Notes: generated by a model from the letters alone, not told the origin. A stretch of 64,000 nt of DNA from Ammoniphilus sp. CFH 90114 (GCF_004123195.1 NZ_SDLI01000001.1:360133-424132), one strand, 5' to 3'; numbered from the stretch's first letter, positions 8,758-17,687 are shown. Made by a program: numbers and translations.

Positions 8758-10148
8758 TGACTAAACATTATGATAAAGAATGGTTGCAAGGGAAGAACAT
8801 CATCGTACTAGGTCTTGCGAAAAGCGGCTTGGCTGTATCTAAGCTCTTAGTTGCGGCTGGAGCTCATGTAATTGTTAATGATCAAAAGCCAGAAGAAGAG
8901 CTAGTGGGAGTAGAGGAGCTTAAAAAGCTAGGGATTCCGATTATCGCAGGATATCACCCAGATGACTTAATTCATACTGGTGTGGACCTAATTGTTAAGA
9001 ATCCTGGTATTCCTTATACGAGTGCTCCTGTTCAATCTGCTATAGCGCTCGATATTCCGGTCATTACAGAGATCGAATTAGCCCATGATTGGAGTCGTGC
9101 TCCCATTGTTGGTATCACGGGCTCAAACGGAAAAACAACAACGACAACGCTTGTGGGATTAATCCTTGAAGCAGCAGGCAAGGACCCTATCGTAGCAGGT
9201 AATATTGGTACTGTACTATGTGAGCAAGCAGGAACAGCTCGGCCAGAGCAAATTATGGTGGCCGAGCTTAGTAGTTTTCAACTAAAGGGAACGATTCATT
9301 TCCGCCCAGCGATCGGCTGTTTACTCAATATCACTCCAGCTCATTTGGACTATCACCAGACTTGGGACGATTACATAAAATCTAAAGGAAGGCTCTTCGT
9401 CAATATGAAAGAGCAAGACATTGCTGTATTCAATGCGGATAACTCAGGATGCCTAGAAGTGGCTGATAAGGTTCAATGTCAGAAGTATTGGTTCAGTAGA
9501 TTAATGGAGGTAGATCAAGGTTGTTTCGTTAAGAATGATGCGATCTACTATCGTGGAGAGGATGGGCTTGAAGAAGAGATTATACAGATCGGACAGATTG
9601 GGATTCCAGGTGCACATAATCTAGAGAATGCCTTGGCCTCTACGGTCATTTGTAAGTCGCTTGGGGTGAAGGCTGATACCATTCGAGAGGTTTTGACCCA
9701 TTTTAAAGGCGTGGAGCATCGCCTTGAATTTGTTGCGGAGATAGATGGCGTAAAATATTATAATAATTCGAAAGCAACGAATTCAGAAGCAACATTGAAG
9801 GCGCTCGAATCCTTCCGCTCACCAATAGTCCTTATTGCAGGGGGACTAGATCGTGGTTTCGACTTTGTTGAGCTGATCCCTTCTGTGAAAAAGGGAGTGA
9901 AGGGGATTGTTGCTTATGGTCAAACCAAAGAAAAGTTCATAAGTATAGGAGAGCGCGCAGGATTGAAGTTGCTCACTGCCGTCGATAATGTTAATGAAGC
10001 CGTAATTCAGGCAAGCCGAATGGCGGACTCCGGTGATATAGTTTTGCTATCCCCTGCATGTGCCAGCTGGGACATGTACCAATCATTTGAAGAGAGGGGA
10101 AGCATTTTTAAGGAGTCTGTGCATAAGCTTAGAACAAGCCTGCATTAA
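8757..10148 (+). CDS. murD: UDP-N-acetylmuramoylalanine--D-glutamate ligase
   Basis: A 463-residue cytoplasmic Mur ligase that adds D-glutamate to UDP-MurNAc-L-Ala. The N-terminal Rossmann domain contains VLGLAKSGLA near 18, the ATP-binding loop GSNGKTTTT has its Lys at about 126, and YNNSKATNSEAT near 338 is the conserved C-terminal ligase motif. The start ATG shares its A with the mraY stop, so translation is likely coupled; a longer in-frame start inside mraY gives a non-homologous extension and is not used. The length is near the 451 residues of the B. subtilis enzyme. Confidence 0.95.
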   Translation: MTKHYDKEWLQGKNIIVLGLAKSGLAVSKLLVAAGAHVIVNDQKPEEELVGVEELKKLGIPIIAGYHPDDLIHTGVDLIVKNPGIPYTSAPVQSAIALDIPVITEIELAHDWSRAPIVGITGSNGKTTTTTLVGLILEAAGKDPIVAGNIGTVLCEQAGTARPEQIMVAELSSFQLKGTIHFRPAIGCLLNITPAHLDYHQTWDDYIKSKGRLFVNMKEQDIAVFNADNSGCLEVADKVQCQKYWFSRLMEVDQGCFVKNDAIYYRGEDGLEEEIIQIGQIGIPGAHNLENALASTVICKSLGVKADTIREVLTHFKGVEHRLEFVAEIDGVKYYNNSKATNSEATLKALESFRSPIVLIAGGLDRGFDFVELIPSVKKGVKGIVAYGQTKEKFISIGERAGLKLLTAVDNVNEAVIQASRMADSGDIVLLSPACASWDMYQSFEERGSIFKESVHKLRTSLH

Positions 10149-10151
10149 CAG

Positions 10152-10206
10152 AAGGCAAGCCTCAAGGGCTTCTCCGGGGATTTGTTGCCTTTCCTCATTG
10201 CTTGCC
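10152..10206 (+). other. Alternative stem-loops in the murD-spoVE gap
   Basis: The segment AAGGCAAGC at 10152-10160 can pair in two exclusive ways: AAGGCAA with TTGCCTT at 10185-10191, or GGCAAGC with GCTTGCC at 10200-10206. Neither fold ends in a T tract. The 97-bp gap otherwise holds only the spoVE ribosome binding site. A sporulation-sigma promoter would be expected here from other bacilli, but I could not identify one. Confidence 0.35.
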
Positions 10207-10245
10207 TCAATGTACGGCTAATAAGACGATGTAGAGGTGGCGGCT

Positions 10246-11334
10246 GTGGCAAAGGCAAGATCAACTCCTGATTTTATTATTATTATTTCAACACTCATTC
10301 TCTTGTGTATCGGCGTAGTCATGGTTTACAGTTCCAGTGCAGTGGTAGCTATAGGTAAAGGAGATCCGTTCTTCTTTACGAAAAGGCAGCTCATCTTTGC
10401 TATACTGGGTATTGTAGCCATGTTTTTTATGATGAACATGGATTACTGGGTTTGGAAGAAGTGGGCAAAAGTTGGTCTTTATCTTTGTTTTGCTCTATTA
10501 GTCCTAGTTTTAATTATCGGCAATACCGTAAATGGAGCAAAAAGCTGGCTAGGAATTGGAGCGTTTGGGATTCAGCCAGCAGAATTTACGAAATTGGGAA
10601 TGGTTGTGTTCCTGGCAAAGTGGCTCTCGGAAAACCAAAAGGACATTGTTTCCTTTCGCAAGGGACTTATACCTGCTCTTGGCATACCTGGGCTTGCGTT
10701 TGCCCTCATCATGCTACAACCTGATCTTGGTACGGGAACAGTTCTGATGGGGACAGCGGTGTTGATGATATTTGTTGCAGGGTGCAGAATCCAGCATCTA
10801 ATGGGGCTAGCATTCTTAGGGGTAGCTGGGTTTGTAGGACTAATCTTAGCTGCACCTTACCGAATTAAGCGAATTACGGCTTTTATTGATCCTTGGCAAG
10901 ACCCTTTAGGAGCCGGTTATCAGCTGATTCAATCGCTTTATGCGATAGGACCAGGGGGCATTATGGGGCTTGGGCTTGGGATGAGCCGACAAAAATTCTA
11001 CTATCTTCCCGAACCATATAACGATTTCATTTTTTCTATCTTAGCAGAAGAATTAGGTTTTATAGGTGGTGCTCTTGTATTGATGTTGTTTTTGCTCATC
11101 TTATGGAGAGGGATGAGAGTGGCCATCACGGCACCTGACCAGTTTGGAAGCTTACTTGCGGTAGGTATAGTGGGAATGATCGCGATTCAAGTTATTATTA
11201 ACGTTGGAGTAGTAACAGGTATGTTCCCGGTTACGGGGATAACACTTCCTTTTCTGAGCTATGGGGGTTCTTCTTTAACCTTAATCCTAACCGGTATGGG
11301 GGTTTTGTTGAATATATCCCGCTTTGCCAGGTAA
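10246..11334 (+). CDS. spoVE: SEDS-family peptidoglycan glycosyltransferase SpoVE
   Basis: A 362-residue polytopic membrane protein of the SEDS family (FtsW/RodA/SpoVE), which polymerises lipid II with a cognate class B PBP. Motifs include VMVYSSSA near 26, the lipid-II-site region GIQPAEFTKLG near 105, PDLGTGTV near 162 and FLSYGGSSLTL near the C-terminus. The position between murD and murG and the 366-residue B. subtilis length point to SpoVE, the sporulation partner of SpoVD; FtsW cannot be ruled out by sequence alone. GTG at 10246 is chosen because AGAGGTGG lies 6 bases upstream; the GTG at 10237 has no such site. Confidence 0.86.
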   Translation: MAKARSTPDFIIIISTLILLCIGVVMVYSSSAVVAIGKGDPFFFTKRQLIFAILGIVAMFFMMNMDYWVWKKWAKVGLYLCFALLVLVLIIGNTVNGAKSWLGIGAFGIQPAEFTKLGMVVFLAKWLSENQKDIVSFRKGLIPALGIPGLAFALIMLQPDLGTGTVLMGTAVLMIFVAGCRIQHLMGLAFLGVAGFVGLILAAPYRIKRITAFIDPWQDPLGAGYQLIQSLYAIGPGGIMGLGLGMSRQKFYYLPEPYNDFIFSILAEELGFIGGALVLMLFLLILWRGMRVAITAPDQFGSLLAVGIVGMIAIQVIINVGVVTGMFPVTGITLPFLSYGGSSLTLILTGMGVLLNISRFAR

Positions 11335-11387
11335 GAGAATAAATTCAATGACAAGTCATTGGATGGATTTAAGTGGTGATAAAATAA

Positions 11388-12488
11388 ATGAAAATTATCG
11401 TAACAGGTGGGGGAACAGGCGGACATATTTACCCTGCCTTAGCCTTAGCAAAGAAAGTGATGGAACAACATCCAGATGGTGAAGTTCTGTATATTGGGAG
11501 CGACAAGGGCTTAGAGGCGGATATTGTGCCTAGAGCCGGGTTTAAATTTGAAGCGATTGAAATTAGTGGCTTCAAGAGAAGCTTATCGTTGGAAAATATG
11601 AAAACGATCATCCGTTTTCTTAAGGGAGTCTCTGCTTCCAAAAAGCTCATTCGGGATTTTGGAGCGGATGCCGTCATTGGTACAGGTGGTTATGTTTGTG
11701 GCCCGGTTGTCTATGCTGCAGCGAAGCTAGGAGTCCCTACGATGATTCATGAACAAAATGTAATTCCAGGACTAACCAATAAATTTCTTTCCCGATATGC
11801 CGATCGAATTGCCGTATCCTTTTCTTCTTCTGCACAGTATTTTTCTACTGATAAGGTGGTGCTAACAGGTAATCCAAGAGCCTCAGAGGTAGCAAAGGCC
11901 GACCCTCAACAAGGAAGAGCCTCACTTGACCTACGAACTAATCGTAAGATGGTATTAGTGGTGGGGGGGAGCAGAGGAGCCAGAGCAATTAACGAAGCCT
12001 TCCTAGAGGCGGTTCCTGTATTAGCCAATCAAAAGGACTTACACTTCGTTTACGTTACAGGGGAAGTTCACTATGAGAACGTTGTAGCTAAGCTGAAAAA
12101 AGGTGGAGAGATTCCTTCTAATGTCAGCATATATCCCTTCATCTATAACATGCCTGAAGTTTTGGCCGCAACAGACCTTATCATTAATCGAGCAGGAGCC
12201 TCGTTTTTAGCTGAGATTACTTCGTTAGGAATTCCCTCCATTCTCGTACCCTCACCGTACGTAACCAATAATCATCAGGAGAAAAACGCTAGATGGCTAG
12301 AGGATAATGGAGCAGCTACCGTATTGTTGGAAAAGGATTTAACGGCGAATACTCTTGTAGAATCCATTGAACAGATCATCCAAGACCCTATAAAATGGAG
12401 AGCAATGGGAGAAGCAGCCAAAAGTCTTGGAGAACCACTTTCTGTAGAGAAGCTTTATGGTGAGCTCAAAGAGCTTATTGGTCATTAG
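11388..12488 (+). CDS. murG: UDP-N-acetylglucosamine--N-acetylmuramyl-(pentapeptide) pyrophosphoryl-undecaprenol N-acetylglucosamine transferase
   Basis: This GT28 glycosyltransferase of 366 residues converts lipid I to lipid II on the inner face of the membrane. It shows the first glycine-rich loop [14 protein letters not shown] near residue 7, the loop [10 protein letters not shown] near 101, [10 protein letters not shown] near 193 and the donor-binding [11 protein letters not shown] near 263. The ATG is preceded by AAGTGGTGAT. It follows spoVE by 53 bp, matching the spoVE-murG-murB order of bacilli. Confidence 0.96.
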   Translation: MKIIVTGGGTGGHIYPALALAKKVMEQHPDGEVLYIGSDKGLEADIVPRAGFKFEAIEISGFKRSLSLENMKTIIRFLKGVSASKKLIRDFGADAVIGTGGYVCGPVVYAAAKLGVPTMIHEQNVIPGLTNKFLSRYADRIAVSFSSSAQYFSTDKVVLTGNPRASEVAKADPQQGRASLDLRTNRKMVLVVGGSRGARAINEAFLEAVPVLANQKDLHFVYVTGEVHYENVVAKLKKGGEIPSNVSIYPFIYNMPEVLAATDLIINRAGASFLAEITSLGIPSILVPSPYVTNNHQEKNARWLEDNGAATVLLEKDLTANTLVESIEQIIQDPIKWRAMGEAAKSLGEPLSVEKLYGELKELIGH

Positions 12489-12497
12489 GCGAATGTC

Positions 12498-12525
12498 ACA
12501 AAAGGTGAAGACCCAGCATAAAGTA
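12498..12525 (+). promoter_or_regulatory. Candidate sigma-K-type promoter upstream of murB
   Basis: AC at 12498-12499 is followed after exactly 17 bases by CATAAAGTA at 12517-12525, which fits the SigK pattern AC-N17-CATANNNTA. Late mother-cell expression of murB would suit cortex or germ-cell-wall synthesis. The pattern is short, so a chance match is possible. Confidence 0.3.
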
Positions 12526-12540
12526 TACTATTAACGTGAT

Positions 12541-12571
12541 ACAGGAAAAACTTAGTTTTTCTGCATCCTGT
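12541..12571 (+). other. Stem-loop in the murG-murB gap
   Basis: ACAGG (12541-12545) pairs with CCTGT (12567-12571) and GAAAAAC (12545-12551) with GTTTTTC (12555-12561), giving a hairpin with an internal loop but no T tract. It lies just after the candidate promoter and in the 5' leader of murB. Confidence 0.4.
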
Positions 12572-12651
12572 CGAAGGTGAATAATGGTGGTTCAACGCTT
12601 GGCAGGATGATCAAAGATACCATGGCATCTAAAGGAGGGGGCAGTAGGGTA

Positions 12652-13557
12652 ATGAAAGAAATACTAGAGGAATTAAGATCACAAGACGTAGGAATGGTAT
12701 TAGAACAAGAGCCCCTTGCCAACCATACCACATGGAAAATCGGTGGCCCAGCAGACTTGTTTATACAGCCAAAAGATAAATTTGGTCTGGCAAATGCAAT
12801 GAGAGTCGTAAAAAAATACAACCTGCCCTGGCGTGTGATTGGAAAAGGCTCCAATATGTTGGTACGGGATAAGGGAATCCGCGGAGTAGTTTTTAAATTG
12901 GCTGATGGATTGGATCATCTTCGATTTGAAGATGATGTGGTGCATGTCGGAGCGGGATATTCATTTATTCGGCTATCTGTTATGGCAGGAAAAGAGGGAC
13001 TCACGGGATTGGAGTTTGCCGGCGGAATACCCGGTTCTGTAGGTGGAGCCGTTTACATGAATGCAGGTGCCCATGGATCTGAAGTATCACGAATATTCAA
13101 ATCAGCCGAGGTCTTACTTGAAACCGGTGAATTGGTTGAATATTTGCATGATGACATGAAATTTAGTTATCGTCATTCTATCCTTCAGGAAACAGGAGGA
13201 CTGGTTGTATCTACCGTATTTAAGCTGGAGCATGGAAATCGAAAGAAAATCGCAGATTCTATGGCTAGTTATAAAGATAGACGAAGAGCAACCCAACCTT
13301 TGCAGTTGCCTTGTGCTGGGAGTGTGTTCCGTAATCCACTGCCAGATCATGCAGGAAGGCTCATTGAGGCAGCTGGTCTGAAAGGATATCGAATTGGTGA
13401 TGCACAAGTCTCGGAGAAGCATGCCAATTTCATAGTGAATCGGGGAAAGGCGACTGCAGAGGATGTCCTCATGCTGATAGAACATATAAAAAAGGAAATC
13501 GCTGAAAGGTATAAGGTTCAGTTAGTTCCAGAAGTTGAGGTGGTGGGTGAAGGATAA
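12652..13557 (+). CDS. murB: UDP-N-acetylenolpyruvoylglucosamine reductase
   Basis: A 301-residue FAD enzyme that reduces UDP-GlcNAc-enolpyruvate to UDP-MurNAc with NADPH. It has the FAD-binding PCMH fold with IGKGSNMLVRD near 62, GLEFAGGIPGSVGGAVYMN near 119, and the catalytic region SVFRNP near 222 with the C-terminal Glu in VPEVEVVGE. The ATG at 12652 gives the standard N-terminus (B. subtilis protein is 303 residues) and follows GGAGGGGG; an in-frame GTG at 12577 would add 25 unrelated residues. A 163-bp gap after murG holds a candidate promoter and hairpin. Confidence 0.95.
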   Translation: MKEILEELRSQDVGMVLEQEPLANHTTWKIGGPADLFIQPKDKFGLANAMRVVKKYNLPWRVIGKGSNMLVRDKGIRGVVFKLADGLDHLRFEDDVVHVGAGYSFIRLSVMAGKEGLTGLEFAGGIPGSVGGAVYMNAGAHGSEVSRIFKSAEVLLETGELVEYLHDDMKFSYRHSILQETGGLVVSTVFKLEHGNRKKIADSMASYKDRRRATQPLQLPCAGSVFRNPLPDHAGRLIEAAGLKGYRIGDAQVSEKHANFIVNRGKATAEDVLMLIEHIKKEIAERYKVQLVPEVEVVGEG

Positions 13558-13572
13558 TCCGGAGGTGAAACC

Positions 13573-14826
13573 ATGGAGAAATTTGCTGTCCAAGGTGGAA
13601 GGCCACTATCCGGCTGCCTTCGCATCCAAGGATCTAAGAATGCGGCCCTTCCGATCTTAGCAGCTACGGTGCTGGCGGGTGGTCAGTACTCCATTCAGGA
13701 TGTTCCTCACCTTACCGACATATCAGTCATGCTTGAGATTCTGACGACTCTCGGGGCAAAATCCAATCATGAACAATCTGTATTAACATTAGATACATCC
13801 TCGCTTTTTTCCTCACATATTCCTGTAGACTTAATGGGACAGATGAGATCATCTATCTTCCTCATGGGTCCGATGCTGGCCCGATTTGGCGAAGTAACGA
13901 TTTATCCGCCAGGTGGCTGTGCCATCGGAGAGCGGAAAATTGATCTTCACATTCAAGGATTGAAAGCACTCGGAGCAAACTTTACGTATTTTGAGGACCA
14001 TATTCATTGCAGTGCTAAGGAATTGATTGGAGCAGATATTGGGCTTAGTTTTCCAAGTGTCGGGGCAACAGAAAATATTATGATGGCTGCCACATTGGCT
14101 AAAGGGAAGACCATCATTCGAAATGCAGCAAAAGAACCAGAAATCATAGATCTACAAAATTTCTTAAACAGAATGGGTGCGAAAGTTTGTGGAGCTGGTA
14201 CTGCTGTTATTGAGATTGAAGGTGTGGAGCGTTTAGAGGCGGTAAGCTACAAGGTCATACCTGATCGAATTGTAGCAGGGACCATGTTGTTAGCAGCTTG
14301 TATGACCGGTGGTCGATTGACGTTGGAGAACATCGTCAATGAACATCTTACGGGTCTTATTGATATCGTTAAGCAATGTGGTGTTGAAATCGAATATGCC
14401 CATGATATAATAATAGTATCTAATAACGTGCCCATTCAGCCAGTATCCGTTGTGACTGGACCTTACCCAGAGTTCCCAACGGATATGCAAGCACAACTAA
14501 TGGCATTTCTTGCTTTATCTAAGGGAACTAGCGTTATTCGTGAAACGGTATTTGACGGAAGGTTCAAGCATGTTGAAGCTTTGAAGAAGATGGGTGCACA
14601 GATAAATATTATGGGGAAGGAAGCCCATATTCAGGGAGGCACAGCTTTTAAGGGCGCCGAAGTTAACGCAACAGATTTGCGAGGAGGCGCGGCTTTAGTA
14701 TTGGCTGGATTGGCAGCAAGCGGAACAACATTTGTCAATCAGGTTCATCATATTGACAGGGGCTATGAGAGAATTGAACGCCAGTTGCAGTCGATTGGGG
14801 CTTCTATCAAACGAATACAGACGTAA
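13573..14826 (+). CDS. murA: UDP-N-acetylglucosamine 1-carboxyvinyltransferase
   Basis: The first committed peptidoglycan enzyme, 417 residues, transferring enolpyruvate from PEP to UDP-GlcNAc. LRIQGSKNAALPILAAT near 18 holds the conserved Lys-Asn pair, and the catalytic Cys, target of fosfomycin, is C116 in GGCAIGERKIDLH. It starts 15 bp after murB behind CCGGAGGTGA. In B. subtilis murAA is not in the dcw cluster; the murB-murA-divIB order seen here is more like Brevibacillus and Paenibacillus. A hairpin terminator follows. Confidence 0.96.
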   Translation: MEKFAVQGGRPLSGCLRIQGSKNAALPILAATVLAGGQYSIQDVPHLTDISVMLEILTTLGAKSNHEQSVLTLDTSSLFSSHIPVDLMGQMRSSIFLMGPMLARFGEVTIYPPGGCAIGERKIDLHIQGLKALGANFTYFEDHIHCSAKELIGADIGLSFPSVGATENIMMAATLAKGKTIIRNAAKEPEIIDLQNFLNRMGAKVCGAGTAVIEIEGVERLEAVSYKVIPDRIVAGTMLLAACMTGGRLTLENIVNEHLTGLIDIVKQCGVEIEYAHDIIIVSNNVPIQPVSVVTGPYPEFPTDMQAQLMAFLALSKGTSVIRETVFDGRFKHVEALKKMGAQINIMGKEAHIQGGTAFKGAEVNATDLRGGAALVLAGLAASGTTFVNQVHHIDRGYERIERQLQSIGASIKRIQT

Positions 14827-14834
14827 GTATATTT

Positions 14835-14861
14835 AAGCGGCATAGTTGATATGCCGCTTTT
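14835..14861 (+). terminator. Hairpin terminator after murA
   Basis: A perfect 10-bp stem (14835-14844 with 14850-14859) with a 5-base loop and a short T run. The T run is only four bases counting stem bases, so termination may be partial and read-through to divIB likely. Confidence 0.6.
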
Positions 14862-14938
14862 CAATCGTAGTTGGAAGTTAAAAAACTAGGATAAAATACA
14901 AACAATGTAGTCCTTCCATGGAAGAGAGGAGACAAGCT

Positions 14939-15712
14939 ATGGGGAATATGGAGAGAGTTCCCGCGCTAACTAAAGAACACAAAACCAAAAAAAGAGGAAG
15001 GAGCATCATCAAGACCTTAGGTTGGTTTTTTTTATTTGGTCTATGCGTTCTTATTTTTTTACGTTCTCCTCTTAGTAAGATTGATATCATTACAATTCGA
15101 GGAAACGAAATGATACAGGAATCGGAAATTAGTGAGAAATCAGGCATTAAGAAAGGAGATTCTTATTTTTCTATCGATGCTGAGGAGATTAAACTGGTTT
15201 TAGAGACAATTCCCGAAATTAGAGAAGCAGAAGTAACTCGTGAGTTCCCAGGGCATGTATTCATTGATATTAAAGAACACCGTCATGTGGCCTTTATGAT
15301 GGAGCACAATAATAAGATCGTTCCAGTTCTGGAAAATGGAATAAGGTTGGAAAATAGACTATGGAATGATAGAGTTATAGATAAGCCTATTTTGCGTGAG
15401 TGGGAGGACGATGCCCTCCTACCTAAGCTGTGTGAAGAGTTGATGAAGCTTGAGCCTCTAGTGCTGCACGCTATATCTGAGATAGAGCCTGCTAGACTTG
15501 AGGATCCGCAAAGATTAGTACTTTATATGAAAGATGGTTATGAAGTTCACACATCGGTGAGACACTTTGCTAAGAATATGTCATGGTATCCATCTTTTGT
15601 AGCCAATCTTAAGCAAGAAGGAAAAGAGAAAGGGATGATCATGCTGCTCGATGGAAAATGGTTTATTCCCTATGACAACCTAGAGGATAAGGGAGTGGGG
15701 AAACCAGAATGA
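14939..15712 (+). CDS. divIB: Cell division protein DivIB/FtsQ
   Basis: A 257-residue bitopic membrane protein with a basic cytoplasmic N-terminus, one membrane helix (about 28-45) and an extracytoplasmic POTRA domain beginning IDIITIRGNEMIQESEI near 54, followed by the FtsQ beta domain. It acts in the divisome with FtsL and DivIC. The ATG at 14939 is preferred because GAGAGGAGA is placed well upstream; an in-frame ATG at 14918 has no ribosome binding site. The last four bases overlap the next start (ATGA). Confidence 0.92.
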   Translation: MGNMERVPALTKEHKTKKRGRSIIKTLGWFFLFGLCVLIFLRSPLSKIDIITIRGNEMIQESEISEKSGIKKGDSYFSIDAEEIKLVLETIPEIREAEVTREFPGHVFIDIKEHRHVAFMMEHNNKIVPVLENGIRLENRLWNDRVIDKPILREWEDDALLPKLCEELMKLEPLVLHAISEIEPARLEDPQRLVLYMKDGYEVHTSVRHFAKNMSWYPSFVANLKQEGKEKGMIMLLDGKWFIPYDNLEDKGVGKPE

Positions 15713-16458
15713 GAATTCGCAGAATACATGTTTATCTGACTTTGGTCTTGCTTGCTTTTGGCTTCATCATTTCTTATTCGGTCCAATTCACAAAGAGTAT
15801 CTCAACGAGTAATCCCTCTATTACCGATTCCCAATGGGAGAAAAAGCAACAACTTCAAGAAAAGATACTAGAGGAACAAATTCAAGTTCAGAAACTCGAA
15901 GAGCAATTACAGAAAATAAAGCAGAGAGTTTCGGAATTCGAGAAAAAGATGGGGGAGCAAGAGGATCAAGCCAGAGAAGTATTAGAAGAGTTGGATGAGC
16001 TTCGGATGTGGGCGGGGCTGCTACCTGTGACGGGTAAAGGTCTAATGGTTACATTAAACGATAGCAAGACGCTTCCTGAATCAGGAAATATGAACGATTA
16101 TATTGTCCATGAAGAACAGATTCGCCAAGTAGTTAATGAGCTATTTTCATCAGGGGCTGAAGCTATCAGTATAAATGGGCAAAGGCTCACTACCATTTCC
16201 GCTATTCGTTGTGTAGGGCCAACTGTACTTGTTAATGAAGTGAAGACTGTACCTCCGTTTGAAATATCAGTTATTGGGGAGTCGGAGATTCTCTTAAGTG
16301 CCTTGGAAATGCCAGGGGGAGTAATCCAGAGTCTTAAAGAGTTCTCGAATATAGAGGTAAAGCTAGAGAAGAAGGATAAAGTTGACCTTCCTGCCTATAC
16401 CGGAGATAGTCAGAAAATGTTTCGCCCGGACAACTTAAGTATGAAAGAGGATTCATAG
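15709..16458 (+). CDS. ylxW: DUF881 family protein (YlxW-like)
   Basis: A 249-residue protein with an N-terminal membrane helix (about 7-26), a long coiled coil rich in Glu, Lys and Gln (about 45-100), and the DUF881 domain beginning near LLPVTGKGLMVTLND and containing EAISINGQRL. Its role is unknown; the gene is conserved next to division genes in sporulating Firmicutes. It overlaps divIB by four bases and is followed one base later by a paralogue, so all are co-transcribed. Confidence 0.85.
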   Translation: MRIRRIHVYLTLVLLAFGFIISYSVQFTKSISTSNPSITDSQWEKKQQLQEKILEEQIQVQKLEEQLQKIKQRVSEFEKKMGEQEDQAREVLEELDELRMWAGLLPVTGKGLMVTLNDSKTLPESGNMNDYIVHEEQIRQVVNELFSSGAEAISINGQRLTTISAIRCVGPTVLVNEVKTVPPFEISVIGESEILLSALEMPGGVIQSLKEFSNIEVKLEKKDKVDLPAYTGDSQKMFRPDNLSMKEDS

Positions 16459-16459
16459 A

Positions 16460-17176
16460 ATGAAGCCTACAAGAGAATTTCCTTTTATTATTATTTTCAT
16501 TAGTATTATTATCGGGTTTATGCTTTCGGTTCAATACAAATCGTATAACACGAGTGCTACCCCTGAAGCAAAGGACATTTCGCAGCTGCGGCAGGACTTA
16601 CAAAAGGAAATGGAACGGCACCAACGCATTCTAACCGAAATCTCAAAGTATGATCAATTATTGTATGAATACGAGAACCCACTAAATCAAGCGGATTCCT
16701 TGAAAGTTATGAAAGAGGAATTGAGCAGAATAAAAGTGTTTGCAGGATTGTCTTCTCTTGAAGGAAGAGGCCTATCCATAAAGATTGAAGAGCTCCCGAG
16801 TTTCTCGAGCGATCAAGAAATCAGCAGCTTAACTCAGATATTTGATGATGATATTCGCTATATTGTCAATGAGTTGTTCGGAGCAGGTGCACAAGCCATA
16901 TCGATCAATGGAAACCGAATGACACCTACCACGTCTATAAGAAATGTCGGCAATGACATTCAAGTAGATACAAAGGTGATTAAGCTTCCCTATGATATTA
17001 GAGTTATTGGAGATCCAGAAGTTCTCGAGTCTGCTTTGAAGCTAAAGGGATTTGAAGAGTATTTCAATATAATCAATAAGAAAATTACAATGAAAAAGCT
17101 AGACAAATTACTTATTCCTGCCTATGATGGAAAAGGTATGATCCGTTATATGAAACCACTGAAGGAAGGGTCATAA
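16460..17176 (+). CDS. ylxX: DUF881 family protein (YlxX-like)
   Basis: A 238-residue paralogue of the preceding gene: membrane helix at about 8-25, a shorter coiled coil (about 40-80), then the DUF881 domain with LEGRGLSIKIEE near 106 and AQAISINGNRM near 148. The two domains match over SINGxR and the following RNVG/RCVG segment, so the pair arose by duplication. Function unknown; the extracytoplasmic domain may sit at the septum or cell surface. The start ATG follows GAAAGAGGA. Confidence 0.85.
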   Translation: MKPTREFPFIIIFISIIIGFMLSVQYKSYNTSATPEAKDISQLRQDLQKEMERHQRILTEISKYDQLLYEYENPLNQADSLKVMKEELSRIKVFAGLSSLEGRGLSIKIEELPSFSSDQEISSLTQIFDDDIRYIVNELFGAGAQAISINGNRMTPTTSIRNVGNDIQVDTKVIKLPYDIRVIGDPEVLESALKLKGFEEYFNIINKKITMKKLDKLLIPAYDGKGMIRYMKPLKEGS

Positions 17177-17180
17177 TACT

Positions 17181-17537
17181 ATGTGGTTGCCAATTATTGG
17201 TCTCATTGCTGGAATTATTTTAGGTCTTTCATCAGAGATTACTGTGCCTGTAGAATACAGGAATTATCTCTCTATTGCGGTACTAGCAGCATTAGATACT
17301 GTATTTGGAGGTATACGCTCCTATTTAGAGAATATTTTTGATATTAAAGTGTTTATGTCAGGATTCTTTTTTAATACCCTCTTAGCTGCAGGCCTTGCTT
17401 TCTTAGGTGTATATATGGGAGTTGATTTATATCTAGCAGCTATCTTCGCCTTTGGGGTAAGACTTTTTAACAATATCGCTGTTATCCGACGTATCATGAT
17501 TGGGCGCTGGTTTAAGGACAAGTCCTATAATGAGTAA
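17181..17537 (+). CDS. sbp: Small basic membrane protein Sbp (DUF1290)
   Basis: A 118-residue protein with three or four hydrophobic segments (about 3-20, 28-45, 58-80 and 83-100) and a basic C-terminal tail with RRIMIGRWFKDK. Size, topology and its place between the DUF881 pair and ftsA match Sbp of B. subtilis, whose function is unknown. It starts four bases after the previous stop with GAAGGAAGGG as ribosome binding site. Confidence 0.88.
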   Translation: MWLPIIGLIAGIILGLSSEITVPVEYRNYLSIAVLAALDTVFGGIRSYLENIFDIKVFMSGFFFNTLLAAGLAFLGVYMGVDLYLAAIFAFGVRLFNNIAVIRRIMIGRWFKDKSYNE

Positions 17538-17660
17538 ATAACAGCGCAAATAAGCGGATATCCGACTGAATCTCTAGAATCCGATGTCTGAATACGTCCA
17601 ATCTTTGGTGTTGTTGTAAATTATTGTTATACAGTTTTTGCGAAAAAATAGCATAAAAAA

Positions 17661-17687
17661 AAAGGGAATCTACAAGGAATGTTGAAT
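17661..17687 (+). promoter_or_regulatory. Candidate sigma-H promoter for ftsA-ftsZ
   Basis: AAAGGGAAT (17661-17669), 11 bases, then GTTGAAT (17681-17687). The SigH consensus is RNAGGAWWW-N11/12-RNNGAAT, so only one base of the -35 differs. In B. subtilis ftsAZ has a SigH promoter that raises FtsZ for polar septation. The rest of the 290-bp gap holds the 10-bp palindrome CGGATATCCG (17555-17564) and a possible SigA site (TTGGTG-N17-TATACA ending near 17633), both weak. Confidence 0.55.

Noticed and set aside
13114-13485. 123-codon minus-strand frame opposite murB
   Set aside because: It lies wholly within a well-supported gene, has no ribosome binding site context and resembles no family.
14918-14938. 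Upstream ATG for divIB
   Set aside because: The ribosome binding site GAGAGGAGA lies between this ATG and the one at 14939, so the latter is the start.
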